A DNA stretch of 64,000 nt from Candidatus Bipolaricaulota bacterium. GTDB taxonomy: Bacteria > Bipolaricaulota > Bipolaricaulia > UBA7950 > UBA9294. Below the pieces are notes generated by a model. That model was not told where the DNA came from. It did no database searches and worked only from the letters and a program-made list of their open reading frames with translations. This document shows positions 53,203 to 61,862 of this stretch, piece by piece. Where the stretch lies: assembly GCA_028277345.1 (NCBI GenBank), contig JANQGM010000040.1, positions 1-64,000 of the forward strand. The letters run 5' to 3'. Each line of letters starts with the position of its first letter. Positions within the stretch are counted from its first letter, which is position 1. Position numbers and translations under genes: made by a program.

Positions 53203-53217
53203 CCAAAGAGAGGTTCG

Positions 53218-54054
53218 ATGACAGACTATGATTCGAACTGGGTTCGCCGTTACTTCGATGCGTACGGGTTGCAGGAGTGGAATCGCTGGGATGCGTCCCC
53301 CGTCGAACAGGTCAAGTTCGCCATCCACCTTCATTACCTTCGCCAAAGCGTGACGCCCGAGACCCGTGTGTTGGAGATGGGAGCAGGAGCCGGCCGTTTC
53401 ACACAGGAACTGGCGAAACTGACCCGGCAAATCGTCGTCGCCGATCTTTCTCCAGGACAGCTTGAACTCAATCGCAAGCACGCCCATGACGACGGGTACG
53501 CAAACGCTGTCGAAGATTGGGTGGAATGCGATATGTGCGATCTGAGTTCGATCTTCCCTGATGCGGCGTTTGACGTCATCGTCTGCTACGGCGGTCCTCT
53601 CAGCTATGTCTTTGACCGTCGACGCGATGCGTTGGAGGAGTTACACCGCGTCACACGCTCGGGCGGAACCCTGTTGTTCAGCGTCATGTCGCTTTGGGGG
53701 ACTGCGCACCAGTTCTTGCCGAGTATTCTCGATATCGAGGTCGAGACGAACCGGACGATTCTGGCCACAGGGAACTTGACGCCGCAGACCGTTGGGCCGG
53801 ATCGTCACTATGCACATCTGTATCGAGCCGGTGAGTTCCGCAATCTACTTGAGTCCGTGGGGCTGCACGTTGATGTGATGTCGGCCTCCAATTGCCTGTC
53901 CACGACCTGGGGCGAGCGATTGAGTGAACTTCCCCATGAGGGCGATGCCTGGCGGCATCTGCTGGAAATGGAACTGGAGGCCTGCCGCCAACCGGGGTGC
54001 TTGGATATGGGCACCCATATGATCGCGCGTTGCACCAAACCTGCCGCCAATTAG
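53218..54054 (+). CDS. Class I SAM-dependent methyltransferase
   Basis: A 278-residue enzyme. Motif I VLEMGAGAGRF near 52-62, acidic residue in IVVADLSPGQL near 76, motif IV region FDVIVCYGGPLSYVF near 118 and a post-motif TRSGGTLLFSVMS near 145. An extra C-terminal region with several Cys (QPGCLD, ARCTKP) follows. Start has GAGAGG upstream. It lies 16 bases after the small membrane protein, overlapping the convergent flavodoxin-like gene by 4 bases. Substrate unknown. Confidence 0.8.
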   Translation: MTDYDSNWVRRYFDAYGLQEWNRWDASPVEQVKFAIHLHYLRQSVTPETRVLEMGAGAGRFTQELAKLTRQIVVADLSPGQLELNRKHAHDDGYANAVEDWVECDMCDLSSIFPDAAFDVIVCYGGPLSYVFDRRRDALEELHRVTRSGGTLLFSVMSLWGTAHQFLPSILDIEVETNRTILATGNLTPQTVGPDRHYAHLYRAGEFRNLLESVGLHVDVMSASNCLSTTWGERLSELPHEGDAWRHLLEMELEACRQPGCLDMGTHMIARCTKPAAN

Positions 54055-54710
54055 GTGGCTCGTTTGTAGGGTTGCGCCTTGAGATCCCGCCGGCGAAGAC
54101 CGTTTTTCCTGGCCTCTCGCCGCCAGATGTGATTCCCGCCCAACACGTAGAGCAGCGGCGGCATCACCCGTTTCCGAGTCAGCTCGGTCACTCGCGGAGG
54201 CACGGGCTGCTCCCTCTGCGCCGATTCGACGATCAGAGAGATCGCTTCACGAATGGATGTGTTCGTGTTCCCCCCCATACCCAAGGAAAGCGAGCCCGCC
54301 CACTCCAAGTTTGCACGTTTGCAGAACTGTTGCACCATCCGTTGCGCACCCGCATTTTGCCAGGGATCGACAAATCCGCAATTCACCAATGAGATGAAGC
54401 GCGGTTTCGAACGGGAGGTCATGCCATCCCGATGCTGCGCCACTCGATACAGGGCTTCGATCACCGGAGCGGGAAGGCTGTCCACATAGAGCGGCATGGA
54501 AAGGACGATGAGATCGGCGGAATCGATCGCCTCCATCAATTGATCCAGCGTTTCTTGCGAGCCAATGGCCGCGTGCAGATGAAGGCTCTCCGTCCGCCAC
54601 CCCAAGGCCTCCAGTGGCTCCACGACTGCCTTTCCCAGGCGAGAGGAATTCCCCGCATTCAGTCCCTTCGGACTTCCGATCAGCAGCAGCACATGCCGGG
54701 TCGCCGTCAT
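54051..54710 (-). CDS. Flavodoxin-fold NAD(P)H reductase-like protein
   Basis: A 219-residue FMN-binding protein of the NADPH-dependent FMN reductase / flavodoxin-like group. The phosphate loop is GSPKGLNAGNSSRL near 12-25; LSMPLYVDSLPAPV near 70 and VNCGFVDP near 107 mark the FMN site. Overlaps the upstream related gene by 4 bases (ATGA), so the two are a pair. Confidence 0.75.
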   Translation of the reverse strand: MTATRHVLLLIGSPKGLNAGNSSRLGKAVVEPLEALGWRTESLHLHAAIGSQETLDQLMEAIDSADLIVLSMPLYVDSLPAPVIEALYRVAQHRDGMTSRSKPRFISLVNCGFVDPWQNAGAQRMVQQFCKRANLEWAGSLSLGMGGNTNTSIREAISLIVESAQREQPVPPRVTELTRKRVMPPLLYVLGGNHIWRREARKNGLRRRDLKAQPYKRAT

Positions 54711-55282
54711 CGCCCGATCACCTCCTCAAGCGTCTCACGAACCCGACGATCGATGTCCGCTTCAACCCCGGGATCGAGCACAGCGACAGCGTTTCGAGGC
54801 GCATGCATGTTGATGGCATTGCGGGCGACCAGGGTTTCGAAGATGGCATCCTCTTCAGAGGCCTCGGAAGACCGAAACCCGAACGCAACGATGCTCGGAT
54901 AGCGTCGGTAGCGGCGTGTATGGTGAACCTCGCCCCCCACACGCCGGAAGTAGGGGGAGATGATGGGAATGGAGCGATCGATGGCTCGCTTCAAGACATA
55001 GGAGTAGCCGCCAAATTGGATCGGCGTCAGATACACGGTAAGGTCCGATGTCACGATCTGGCGCGCCACATCGCGGCCTTGGTCAGCGATCACACATTCG
55101 CCGGGCGTGACGATCCAACAGCCAAAACAGCCGGTGCAGGGAGCCATAGAGAGGTCGCGAAGAGGGAGGACCTCGGAGGTCCACGTCATGGCGTCAAGCT
55201 GATCGACAACAGAGGTCAGCAGCCGGTCCGCCCCCGCATTTGCGCTGAGGCTCCCATCCAAAATCACGGCGTGGGATTTCAT
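54707..55282 (-). CDS. Flavodoxin-fold protein with CxxCxxC motif
   Basis: A 191-residue protein related to iron-sulfur flavoproteins and NADPH-dependent FMN reductases. N-terminal DGSLSANAGADRLL is the FMN loop; APCTGCFGCWIVTPGECVI near 47-65 contains four Cys that could bind a cluster or act in redox. PIQFGGYSYVLKRAIDR near 87 is the second flavin contact. Start ATG 55282. Redox partner unknown. Confidence 0.78.
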   Translation of the reverse strand: MKSHAVILDGSLSANAGADRLLTSVVDQLDAMTWTSEVLPLRDLSMAPCTGCFGCWIVTPGECVIADQGRDVARQIVTSDLTVYLTPIQFGGYSYVLKRAIDRSIPIISPYFRRVGGEVHHTRRYRRYPSIVAFGFRSSEASEEDAIFETLVARNAINMHAPRNAVAVLDPGVEADIDRRVRETLEEVIGR

Positions 55283-55287
55283 GACTC

Positions 55288-55878
55288 ATGCTACAGGAAT
55301 ATCGGGATTCCGCCAACGATCCCAAAAGGCCGTTCGAAGCGGACACATGCACTTTCGAGTCTGCGGCGCGTGCGATAGAGTGGTGTATGGTTCACCGGAA
55401 CGCACCCCTGTTTGGCCGTGGACGTTTCACGACGTCCTGCCAAAGCGCCATCGTCGGCGCGACGTTATTGCTGATTGGGTTTCTCCTGCTCTTGGTCGAG
55501 GTATTCTGCGTCAGCCTCGCTCTGCAAGCGACTGCCGTGGCATTGACAGGAACGGCATTCCTTGCCTTCTGGAACGGCATCGTGCAGTGGCGGATGCCCG
55601 TTTTTTCCGTTCGCACACTCTGGCTCTTCACGATCCTCTGGTGCGTGGGACTTGCCATGTCCGTCGTCCTCGTCATCGCCGCCTCGCACGCCCCTCATCC
55701 ACTGGCGTGGTCTTTGGCCGTTCACGGGTTGGCCTTCACCCTCAGCCTCTGCGTCGGAGCGCTATTGTTTCGAGCCCTTTTCTATCGCCGGGCCACGCCG
55801 TTGGTCGGTCGTTTGCTGTCCCTGCTTTCTCCGATGGCCATTCTCATCTTCAGCCTCGTGACCGCTTTCACGCGATAG
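55288..55878 (+). CDS. Membrane protein of unknown function
   Basis: Up to 196 residues; four to five membrane spans from about residue 52 onward. The start is uncertain: ATG 55288 lies 5 bases from the divergent flavoprotein start and lacks a ribosome site, and an ATG at 55387 also lacks one. The N-terminal 45 residues contain several Cys and may not be translated. No family recognised. Confidence 0.5.
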   Translation: MLQEYRDSANDPKRPFEADTCTFESAARAIEWCMVHRNAPLFGRGRFTTSCQSAIVGATLLLIGFLLLLVEVFCVSLALQATAVALTGTAFLAFWNGIVQWRMPVFSVRTLWLFTILWCVGLAMSVVLVIAASHAPHPLAWSLAVHGLAFTLSLCVGALLFRALFYRRATPLVGRLLSLLSPMAILIFSLVTAFTR

Positions 55879-55946
55879 ATTCCCAAGACAGGTGCGCACC
55901 CTGAAGTTATGCTAAACTTCCGAGCAACCCAATGGAAAGGATGTCT

Positions 55947-56417
55947 ATGGCAAAGAAACTGACACGGAGTCGCACAGACTCCATGCTTGGCGGCGTGTGT
56001 GGTGGGCTGGGCGCCTATTTCGATTTCGATCCCAACATCATCCGTCTGATTTTCGTTGTCCTCGCCGTTGCGCCGGGAATTGGCGTTCCCGCCTATCTTG
56101 CGCTGTGGCTTCTTGTTCCCGAGGAAGAAGAGCCTGAGAAAACATCTCTCGGTGAGCGAATCCGCGAAGGAGCGGATGAGATCGCCGACCGCGCGCGTTC
56201 CTTGGGCAATGGACTTCGGAACTCGAGAAACGACGGCGTTCCCGCCGCCTCCTTGGCTGTTGGTCTTGTACTTATTCTTGTTGGGGTTGGTTTCTTGCTC
56301 CGCAATCTTGGATTCTCCTGGATGAATTGGATTAGCCGCATTTGGGTTTGGCCTTCTGTGTTGATCGTGGTCGGTCTCGTCTTCTTGTGGCGCTGGATTC
56401 GAAACGGAAGGAATTAG
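55947..56417 (+). CDS. PspC-domain membrane protein
   Basis: A 156-residue protein with an N-terminal PspC domain (about 5-62: SMLGGVCGGLGAYFDFDP, ending ALWLLVPEEE) and two further hydrophobic spans near 97 and 125. Start at ATG 55947 with AAGGA 5 bases upstream; two earlier in-frame ATGs are poorer. PspC proteins sense membrane stress. First of three adjacent related genes. Confidence 0.88.
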   Translation: MAKKLTRSRTDSMLGGVCGGLGAYFDFDPNIIRLIFVVLAVAPGIGVPAYLALWLLVPEEEEPEKTSLGERIREGADEIADRARSLGNGLRNSRNDGVPAASLAVGLVLILVGVGFLLRNLGFSWMNWISRIWVWPSVLIVVGLVFLWRWIRNGRN

Positions 56418-56423
56418 GGGGCA

Positions 56424-56618
56424 ATGATGTTGGATCCGCGTTTCCGAGGAGCCGTCCTGCCGTTGTGCTTCATCGTGGCCGGCATCCTACTCTTGTTGAA
56501 CACGCTTGACATCGTTGATTGGTCCATTTGGTCGCGTTTGGCGCGTTTGTGGCCGGTATTGGTGATTGGCTTCGGCGCCCAGTTGCTTTGGCAGCATGCG
56601 AGAAGGACCCGGGGATGA
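56424..56618 (+). CDS. Small LiaI/LiaF-like membrane protein
   Basis: A 64-residue protein with two membrane spans, following PspC by 6 bases (AGGGGGC site). LFIVAGILLLLNTLDIVDW-type sequence and LARLWPVLVIGFGAQLL match the transmembrane half of LiaF-like (DUF5668) proteins and resemble the N-terminus of the next gene. Overlaps it by ATGA. Confidence 0.72.
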   Translation: MMLDPRFRGAVLPLCFIVAGILLLLNTLDIVDWSIWSRLARLWPVLVIGFGAQLLWQHARRTRG

Positions 56619-57520
56619 CAACGCGCCGTCGACGTGGCAGCCTCTTTTTCCCGCTGATGCTCGTTTTCCTGGGCATCATGTTCCTTCTCATCAATCTCGG
56701 TGTGCTCGATTCATCCGTATGGTCCAATCTGTGGCGATACTGGCCGGTCCTTCTGATCGTGCTTGGCATCGATGCCCTGTTTCAGCGGCCCTCGCCAGGT
56801 TCAGCCATCGCCAGCGCAATCGGAACGGTCGTGACCATCGCCGTGGTGTTTGTACTCATCTCTTGGTTCGCGCCGGAAGCTTGGGTTCGTGACGCTCAGC
56901 CGCTTTCCCAATCTTTGGGCGGCGCGACTGCCGCCGATATCCGTCTTGAATGTACGGACTGCGCTATTCGCATCGCGCCCGGCGATCCATCTTTGCCCTC
57001 CGCACGGCTGCTTGAGGGAGAAATCGACATCCGTAGAGATGAAAAACTCACTCGCTCGACACGCCGGGACGGCGAAGTATTGCACTTCACCCTACGTTCG
57101 ACGCCGCGCCTTCCCATCCCTCTTTCGGCACGACACGCGTTAGCCTCCTGGGACATCGCGTTTCAACCCGAGGTCCCGATCTCGTTATCCGTTGAAACAG
57201 GCGGCGCGTGCACCCTCGATCTTCGAGATCTCAGCTTATCGTCCGCCGATCTGCAAACCGGGGACTCCCTCTCCATCGTCTGGCTTCCTCGCGAGCAGGA
57301 TACGACCGTGACCGTCTCGGGGGCGCGAATCACGATCACCGTTCCAAACGATAGCGGTATTCGCATCTATGGGATCCCTCACGCCGAGCTCACCACACCT
57401 GCCAACTACACGTACGAAGAAGACAGCGCGTCGTCCGAGAACTATGACGAAGCGCTCTACCGAATTGATATTATCCTTCGCCCCGGAGCCGGGCGGGTCG
57501 AGATCCTGCAGGCTCCCTAG
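56615..57520 (+). CDS. LiaF-like membrane protein
   Basis: A 301-residue protein: three to four N-terminal spans (about 10-95; VFLGIMFLLINLGVLD, YWPVLLIVLGIDALF) followed by an extracytoplasmic or cytoplasmic all-beta domain (about 110-300) of the toast-rack type found in LiaF/DUF2154 and related proteins. Start at ATG 56615 (ATGA overlap). Together with PspC and the small protein it looks like an envelope-stress module, though no two-component system is adjacent. Confidence 0.78.
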   Translation: MTTRRRRGSLFFPLMLVFLGIMFLLINLGVLDSSVWSNLWRYWPVLLIVLGIDALFQRPSPGSAIASAIGTVVTIAVVFVLISWFAPEAWVRDAQPLSQSLGGATAADIRLECTDCAIRIAPGDPSLPSARLLEGEIDIRRDEKLTRSTRRDGEVLHFTLRSTPRLPIPLSARHALASWDIAFQPEVPISLSVETGGACTLDLRDLSLSSADLQTGDSLSIVWLPREQDTTVTVSGARITITVPNDSGIRIYGIPHAELTTPANYTYEEDSASSENYDEALYRIDIILRPGAGRVEILQAP

Positions 57521-57521
57521 C

Positions 57522-58475
57522 TCAACGGTCGCGATGGCGCCGTTCATCGGTACGGGGCGCTACGGTTCCTACAGTCGCTGACACGGCCGACCGGGCGGCC
57601 CAGGCCACATACTGTTGGCATTGTGTATGCAGTCCCCGTTGGGCGTAGGCCGCTCTGCCGGCCTCCGTCCCGATATCGTACGCGAGCAAAGCGCGGCAAG
57701 ACATCGCGCCAAACGTTGTTTCGAACGAAGCGAGAACCTCTCGGACAGCGGCATAGGCGGGATTGACCGGCTCATGCGGGCTCCTCCGTCCAACCCTCAA
57801 GCCGATGGCCATGATGGCTCCGGACAGTGCGCCGCACTGTCCGCCGGTTCGAGCGACCCCACTGCAGAATCCCGTCGCCAGCCGGGGGATCGTGTCCTCC
57901 ACTTCACCAAAGGATTCTGCGGCAGCAAGCAGCACCGCTTCTGCGCAGAGGAAGCCGGCGTCAAAGTGTTCAACGGCCCGTCGCCCCACATCGAGCGATA
58001 AAACGGAGGGGGGCGGCACCGCGGGGAGATCCTTGGCCAAACACACGGCGCTCTTCGGACAAACGGTGCGCACTTGTGTGCTGGCACGCAATGCCGTTGG
58101 AAGGTGGGAACGACGAACAACGCGATAGTCCCGGCGCTCGAAATACGCCTGAGCCGTCGTCGTCAGGGCGTAGACCCGCCGCAATCCGAGCGCTTGAGCC
58201 TGCGCCTCCGCTGTGGCGAGCAACTCCGCGCCGACATCCACGCCCTGGGAAGTGGGCACAACGGCCAAGGAGCGAATCAGGCCAACGCCGTCGTACGCTT
58301 CGAGCCCGATGACGCCGACGACATCCCCGTCCTCGATGCAGACCGAAAACCTGGAAACCATCGATGGCATCAGATCGCCATGCGGAAGCTCCATACGCTG
58401 CAATACGGCGAGAATGAACGGCCTATCGGACGCCTTCGCGGTGCGGATTCTCGACTCATCGCCTTCTTTTCTCAT
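57522..58475 (-). CDS. GNAT acetyltransferase fused to a C_GCAxxG_C_C redox domain
   Basis: A 317-residue fusion starting at 58475 (GAGGAG 6 bases upstream). Residues 1-140: GNAT domain like ArsN2 (IRSLAVVPTSQGVDVGAEL, then YFERRDYRVV). Residues about 160-300: a C_GCAxxG_C_C family domain (PF09719) with Cys in FLCAEAVLL, GFCSGVARTGGQCGALSG, AMSCRALL and HTQCQQYV; this family binds metal or a cluster and often neighbours redox genes. The fusion suggests acetylation linked to thiol or metal chemistry; substrate unknown. Confidence 0.8.
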   Translation of the reverse strand: MRKEGDESRIRTAKASDRPFILAVLQRMELPHGDLMPSMVSRFSVCIEDGDVVGVIGLEAYDGVGLIRSLAVVPTSQGVDVGAELLATAEAQAQALGLRRVYALTTTAQAYFERRDYRVVRRSHLPTALRASTQVRTVCPKSAVCLAKDLPAVPPPSVLSLDVGRRAVEHFDAGFLCAEAVLLAAAESFGEVEDTIPRLATGFCSGVARTGGQCGALSGAIMAIGLRVGRRSPHEPVNPAYAAVREVLASFETTFGAMSCRALLAYDIGTEAGRAAYAQRGLHTQCQQYVAWAARSAVSATVGTVAPRTDERRHRDR

Positions 58476-58552
58476 CGCTTGCTCCTCAAGCATGCCTAGC
58501 CAACTGTCGCCCACTCTCAGCGTCGTATACAATCGAACGACGCGCAAAGGCG

Positions 58553-59410
58553 GTGCTGATCGTGACACCCATCATAACATCCCGCAGCCATCCGCATGTC
58601 GTCGCAGCACGCAAACTCGCGAGTAAGAAGCATCGTGCGAAGCAAGGACGCTTCGGAGCGGAGGGCCTGCAAATCCTTGGCATGGCGCTCGATGGCATGG
58701 AAACGCCGTTCATGCGTGAGCGCATCCATCCCATTGAGCTCTTCTATTGTGATGACCTCTTGGTCTCGAAGGCGGCGAGGCGGCTGAAAGCGCGTTTCCT
58801 GGAGAGAAACGTGCCGGCCACTCCTGTGTCGGCCTCGGTGCTCGATTCGATCTCCGACCGAGTTCGCTCGCAGGGCCTTTATGCCCTGTTCTCGCGCGAG
58901 TCCTTCATGAGCGCCCCGCCGACCGCAAACGTGTCCGAAGAAACGCAGCTTCATGTCTCCATCGATCGTCCCCAGTACCCTGGGAATGTCGGGACGCTCA
59001 TCCGGACGGCGGACGCCGTCGGAGCGGCCTGTGTCCTTCTGATCGAGCCCTCGGCCGATCCAACGGACCCGAAAGCGATCCGTGCATCGATGGGCTCCAT
59101 CTTCTCGGTTCCCATTCTGATGCTGCCGTCGGCGTCCGCCCTCGCGAAGTACGGTCGCGAGCGCCGCTTGCAATGGGTCGGGGCGAACCCGAGGGCGTCC
59201 GCCTCGCTTTGGGCCTCGTCCGCACTGGAGGGAACCATCGGATTGCTCCTTGGGAACGAAGGCGAAGGGCTGCAGCCGGAACTTGAGGATCTGGTGCATG
59301 AGCGGATTCACATTCCTCAGCGTGGTTGTGCAGAAAGCCTTAACGTGTCCATCGCTGGGGGCATCCTGATGTACGAGTGGCTGCGCGTTAACTCGGGTTC
59401 GCCCGAGTAA
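58553..59410 (+). CDS. SpoU/TrmH-type RNA 2'-O-methyltransferase
   Basis: A 285-residue knotted methyltransferase that methylates ribose in rRNA or tRNA. Motif 1 PGNVGTLIRTADAVGA near 143, motif 2 LLGNEGEGL near 232 and motif 3 SLNVSIAGGILMYEW near 262. N-terminal substrate-binding domain about 1-100. Start at GTG 58553; GTG 58562 with GGTG upstream is an alternative. TATACA just upstream may be a -10 box. Confidence 0.9.
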   Translation: MLIVTPIITSRSHPHVVAARKLASKKHRAKQGRFGAEGLQILGMALDGMETPFMRERIHPIELFYCDDLLVSKAARRLKARFLERNVPATPVSASVLDSISDRVRSQGLYALFSRESFMSAPPTANVSEETQLHVSIDRPQYPGNVGTLIRTADAVGAACVLLIEPSADPTDPKAIRASMGSIFSVPILMLPSASALAKYGRERRLQWVGANPRASASLWASSALEGTIGLLLGNEGEGLQPELEDLVHERIHIPQRGCAESLNVSIAGGILMYEWLRVNSGSPE

Positions 59411-59969
59411 GCAGCCATTCCTCTCGATCGAGTCCGTACTTGACTTCGAGACAGTCCTCCACCGTCCACCCGGGGAATGGCTCACCGGGGTAAGCAAATT
59501 CCTTCTCGAAGCGCATGCCGAGTTTTTCCATCACCCGCCTGGAACGGGCGTTCACCCGCATCGTGGTGGCCACGACGCGTGATACATTGAGTTCCCGAAA
59601 GCCAACGTCGATCAGCGCGCGCGAGCCTTCGGTCGCATAGCCTTGATTCCAGAATCGCGCCTTGAGGCGGTAGCCGAGTTCGATCTCCTCGGGAGCTGGT
59701 TTGTAGGGGCGGAAATGAAACCATCCCATGAAGGCCTCCGACGCCTTCTCGATGCTCGCCCAGAAGCCAAACGAGGGATAGCGCGCATAGAAACTCAGGT
59801 AGTGCGGAAGCGCCCGGTCCCGAATGAACTCTCGGGTATGCGGCACACCACCGGTGAGATACCGCATGACCTCGGGGTCTGAATCCAGGTCATAGAGTTC
59901 ATCGACGTCCTCTAGGGTAAGGCGGCGAAGAATCAGGCGTTCGGTTTCGAGATAGATATCAGGCGTCAT
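59388..59969 (-). CDS. RimJ/RimL-like GNAT acetyltransferase
   Basis: A 193-residue protein. LETERLILRRLTLEDVDELY near 6-25 is the typical start of RimJ/RimL-type acetyltransferases; acetyl-CoA loop RFWNQGYATEGSRAL near 110 and NARSRRVMEKLGM near 142 follow. Start chosen at 59969; the frame opens at 59996 inside the upstream gene. Overlaps the convergent methyltransferase end by 23 bases. Substrate unknown. Confidence 0.82.
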   Translation of the reverse strand: MTPDIYLETERLILRRLTLEDVDELYDLDSDPEVMRYLTGGVPHTREFIRDRALPHYLSFYARYPSFGFWASIEKASEAFMGWFHFRPYKPAPEEIELGYRLKARFWNQGYATEGSRALIDVGFRELNVSRVVATTMRVNARSRRVMEKLGMRFEKEFAYPGEPFPGWTVEDCLEVKYGLDREEWLLTRANPS

Positions 59970-59977
59970 GCGTGTTC

Positions 59978-60415
59978 TTATTTCCAGATTTCCCAAAAGC
60001 GGCGCCCCGCCAACTCCGCCTTCACATCTCCATTCTGAAATCGAAGGGTGAAGTCCATGATATAGGTGCGCCCCGATCGCAAGTCCGTCACGTAGCAGAC
60101 GGCGCTTGCGCGTCCACGAACGCGCCCCTCAGCCAACGAAATCTCGATATCTCCGAGGTTGACTCGAAAATCGTCCAGCGAGAGCAGAAGGTCCGCTGCC
60201 GATTCATCCGAGACGATTCGAATGTCACGGCCGCTGAGCACAAGGCTCAGTTCCTCCTGATAGTCGACGTCCCGATGGGACGCCCCGTCGCTTCCTACGC
60301 GAAGGGCAACGGTTTCCACGCCGGCCAATGGATCGGGAGCCGGCCACAAGAGAACGACGACGAGGCCGAGTGCGATCGCCAGCAAGCCCATCCACCATCT
60401 GAATCGTTCGCGCAT
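59978..60415 (-). CDS. Membrane-anchored protein of unknown function
   Basis: A 145-residue protein from ATG 60415 (AAGGGGTAGGT), with one N-terminal hydrophobic anchor (about 6-25) and a beta-rich outer domain. LLLSLDDFRVNLGDIEISL and SGRTYIMDFTLRFQNGD recall lipid-binding BPI-like or LptE-like folds but the match is loose. Not recognised. Confidence 0.58.
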   Translation of the reverse strand: MRERFRWWMGLLAIALGLVVVLLWPAPDPLAGVETVALRVGSDGASHRDVDYQEELSLVLSGRDIRIVSDESAADLLLSLDDFRVNLGDIEISLAEGRVRGRASAVCYVTDLRSGRTYIMDFTLRFQNGDVKAELAGRRFWEIWK

Positions 60416-60519
60416 ACCTACCCCTTCTCTCCACAATCCATTCATGAAAAACCAACGCGTGTGCCGTATCGTAACGATTAGCGTTGCGATTGCCAACGAA
60501 GGAGTCGAGGAGGCGCTGG

Positions 60520-61155
60520 ATGAAAACATCGACGTCGAGAATCGGGCAATGGATCTCCATCGTCCTTGTCTGCGTGGGTATTCTAGGGCTCGGGTTCCTT
60601 GGATATCGGATCGTGAATACCCTCATGTCGACGTCAACGGACGTCGCTGACAGCGGAATCGATCAGCCTCAGGTTCGCCCGATCGCTGAAGACGCGCCCG
60701 TTGTCGCAGATCCGACGTATGACGAGATATCGATCGGCATTCGCATCGGCGAACGTGCGCCCGATTTTCAGCTCTTGACACTTGACGGCGACCTCGCGGC
60801 GCTATCCGATTACCGAGGCCATGTCATCATCCTCGATTTCTGGGCGAGTTGGTGCACCCCTTGCCGCTTGACTATGCCATCGGTGGAAACCCTCGTCAAG
60901 GCGCTCGAACCCGATGTCGTGCTCCTTGGCGTTAGCCTCGATCGCAGCGCGCAAAACGCCGTCGACTACCTAACCCGCAACGGCTTCGATGCCATGATCG
61001 GCCTGTATGGCTCCTATGCGGCGGCGTATGGTGTCTTCCAAACCTATGGCAACGGCGGCATTCCGAAGACCTTCGTCATCGACCGGGAGGGCATTATCCG
61101 ATACGTCGGACATCCCTCCCGACTGTCCAAGCTCACGCTTGAGCCCTGGCTCTAG
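60520..61155 (+). CDS. Membrane-anchored thioredoxin-like (TlpA/ResA) protein
   Basis: A 211-residue protein, start at 60520 after GAGGAGG. One membrane anchor (about 9-32), then a thioredoxin-fold domain (about 72-211) with the redox pair Cys112-Thr-Pro-Cys115 in FWASWCTPCR and the cis-Pro in GGIPKTFVID near 182. A reductant of extracytoplasmic disulfides, possibly fed by the CcdA protein at 26822. Confidence 0.87.
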   Translation: MKTSTSRIGQWISIVLVCVGILGLGFLGYRIVNTLMSTSTDVADSGIDQPQVRPIAEDAPVVADPTYDEISIGIRIGERAPDFQLLTLDGDLAALSDYRGHVIILDFWASWCTPCRLTMPSVETLVKALEPDVVLLGVSLDRSAQNAVDYLTRNGFDAMIGLYGSYAAAYGVFQTYGNGGIPKTFVIDREGIIRYVGHPSRLSKLTLEPWL

Positions 61156-61794
61156 TTAGCGCCTCCGGCCAATTCGCCGTTTCGAGCGCCCACCGGAACG
61201 CGATCCCTTTCGCGCAGAGAGCGGCATCGTCTGTTCGGGCGGCTTGGGCGTACTCATCGCGGAAAGTCCATCATGAATCGTTTCAAGCTGGTACTCTCGC
61301 GTCGCCTTTGTGATCGGGATGTAATCGAACGCGTGTGCGCCAAGCTGCTTCACGAGCCGCTCCATCTCTGCAAGACAATGAACGGCGCCATTGCCCGATC
61401 CTCCGGCCGCTGCCACGCACACCGTCGGCTTTCCGGAAAGGATGCTCTTCTTCCCATCCTTCTTCGTCGCCTCGCAACGGCGCAGACGATCAAAAAACGC
61501 CTTGAACGGCTCGGACGGCTCTCCGAAATACACGGGAGTCACCCAAACGTAGCCCTCGGCCTGCTGAAACATCTCTTGAACCTGAGCGAAATCATCGTCC
61601 AATTGACATCGATGCTTGGTCCGGCAAGGTCCCCATCCACCGTTGCATACGGCACATCGCCGGAGCTTGAACTCATTGAGATTAATGACCCGCGCCGGGC
61701 TCTTTCCATCGACGATCCCTTGGCGCGCGGCTTCACCGCAGGCTGCAGTGAGGCCGTCCGCGTTTGGCGAACTAACGACAACCAAAACCTTCAT
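61156..61794 (-). CDS. Flavodoxin-fold NAD(P)H-dependent oxidoreductase
   Basis: A 212-residue iron-sulfur-flavoprotein-like enzyme. N-terminal VVVSSPNADGLTAA is the FMN loop; RRCAVCNGGWGPCRTKHRC near 45-63 carries the Cys set; VWVTPVYFGEPSEPFKAFFDR near 83 is the second flavin contact. The C-terminal 20 residues are very basic (SRSGGRSKRRIGRRR), unusual for the family, possibly for nucleic-acid or membrane contact. Stop codon abuts that of the convergent TlpA gene. Confidence 0.78.
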   Translation of the reverse strand: MKVLVVVSSPNADGLTAACGEAARQGIVDGKSPARVINLNEFKLRRCAVCNGGWGPCRTKHRCQLDDDFAQVQEMFQQAEGYVWVTPVYFGEPSEPFKAFFDRLRRCEATKKDGKKSILSGKPTVCVAAAGGSGNGAVHCLAEMERLVKQLGAHAFDYIPITKATREYQLETIHDGLSAMSTPKPPEQTMPLSARKGSRSGGRSKRRIGRRR

Positions 61795-61862
61795 CCTTCT
61801 CCCTTCCGTTCCGCCTCGTTCGCGTTGTCTTTGAGTGCGTGCGAACAGGCAGCGGCGGCCTC

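Noticed and set aside
52429-53487. Long minus-strand open frame of 352 codons opposite the two small membrane proteins
   Set aside because: It is the antisense shadow of two genes with strong ribosome sites and clear membrane-protein patterns; its own sequence shows no fold.
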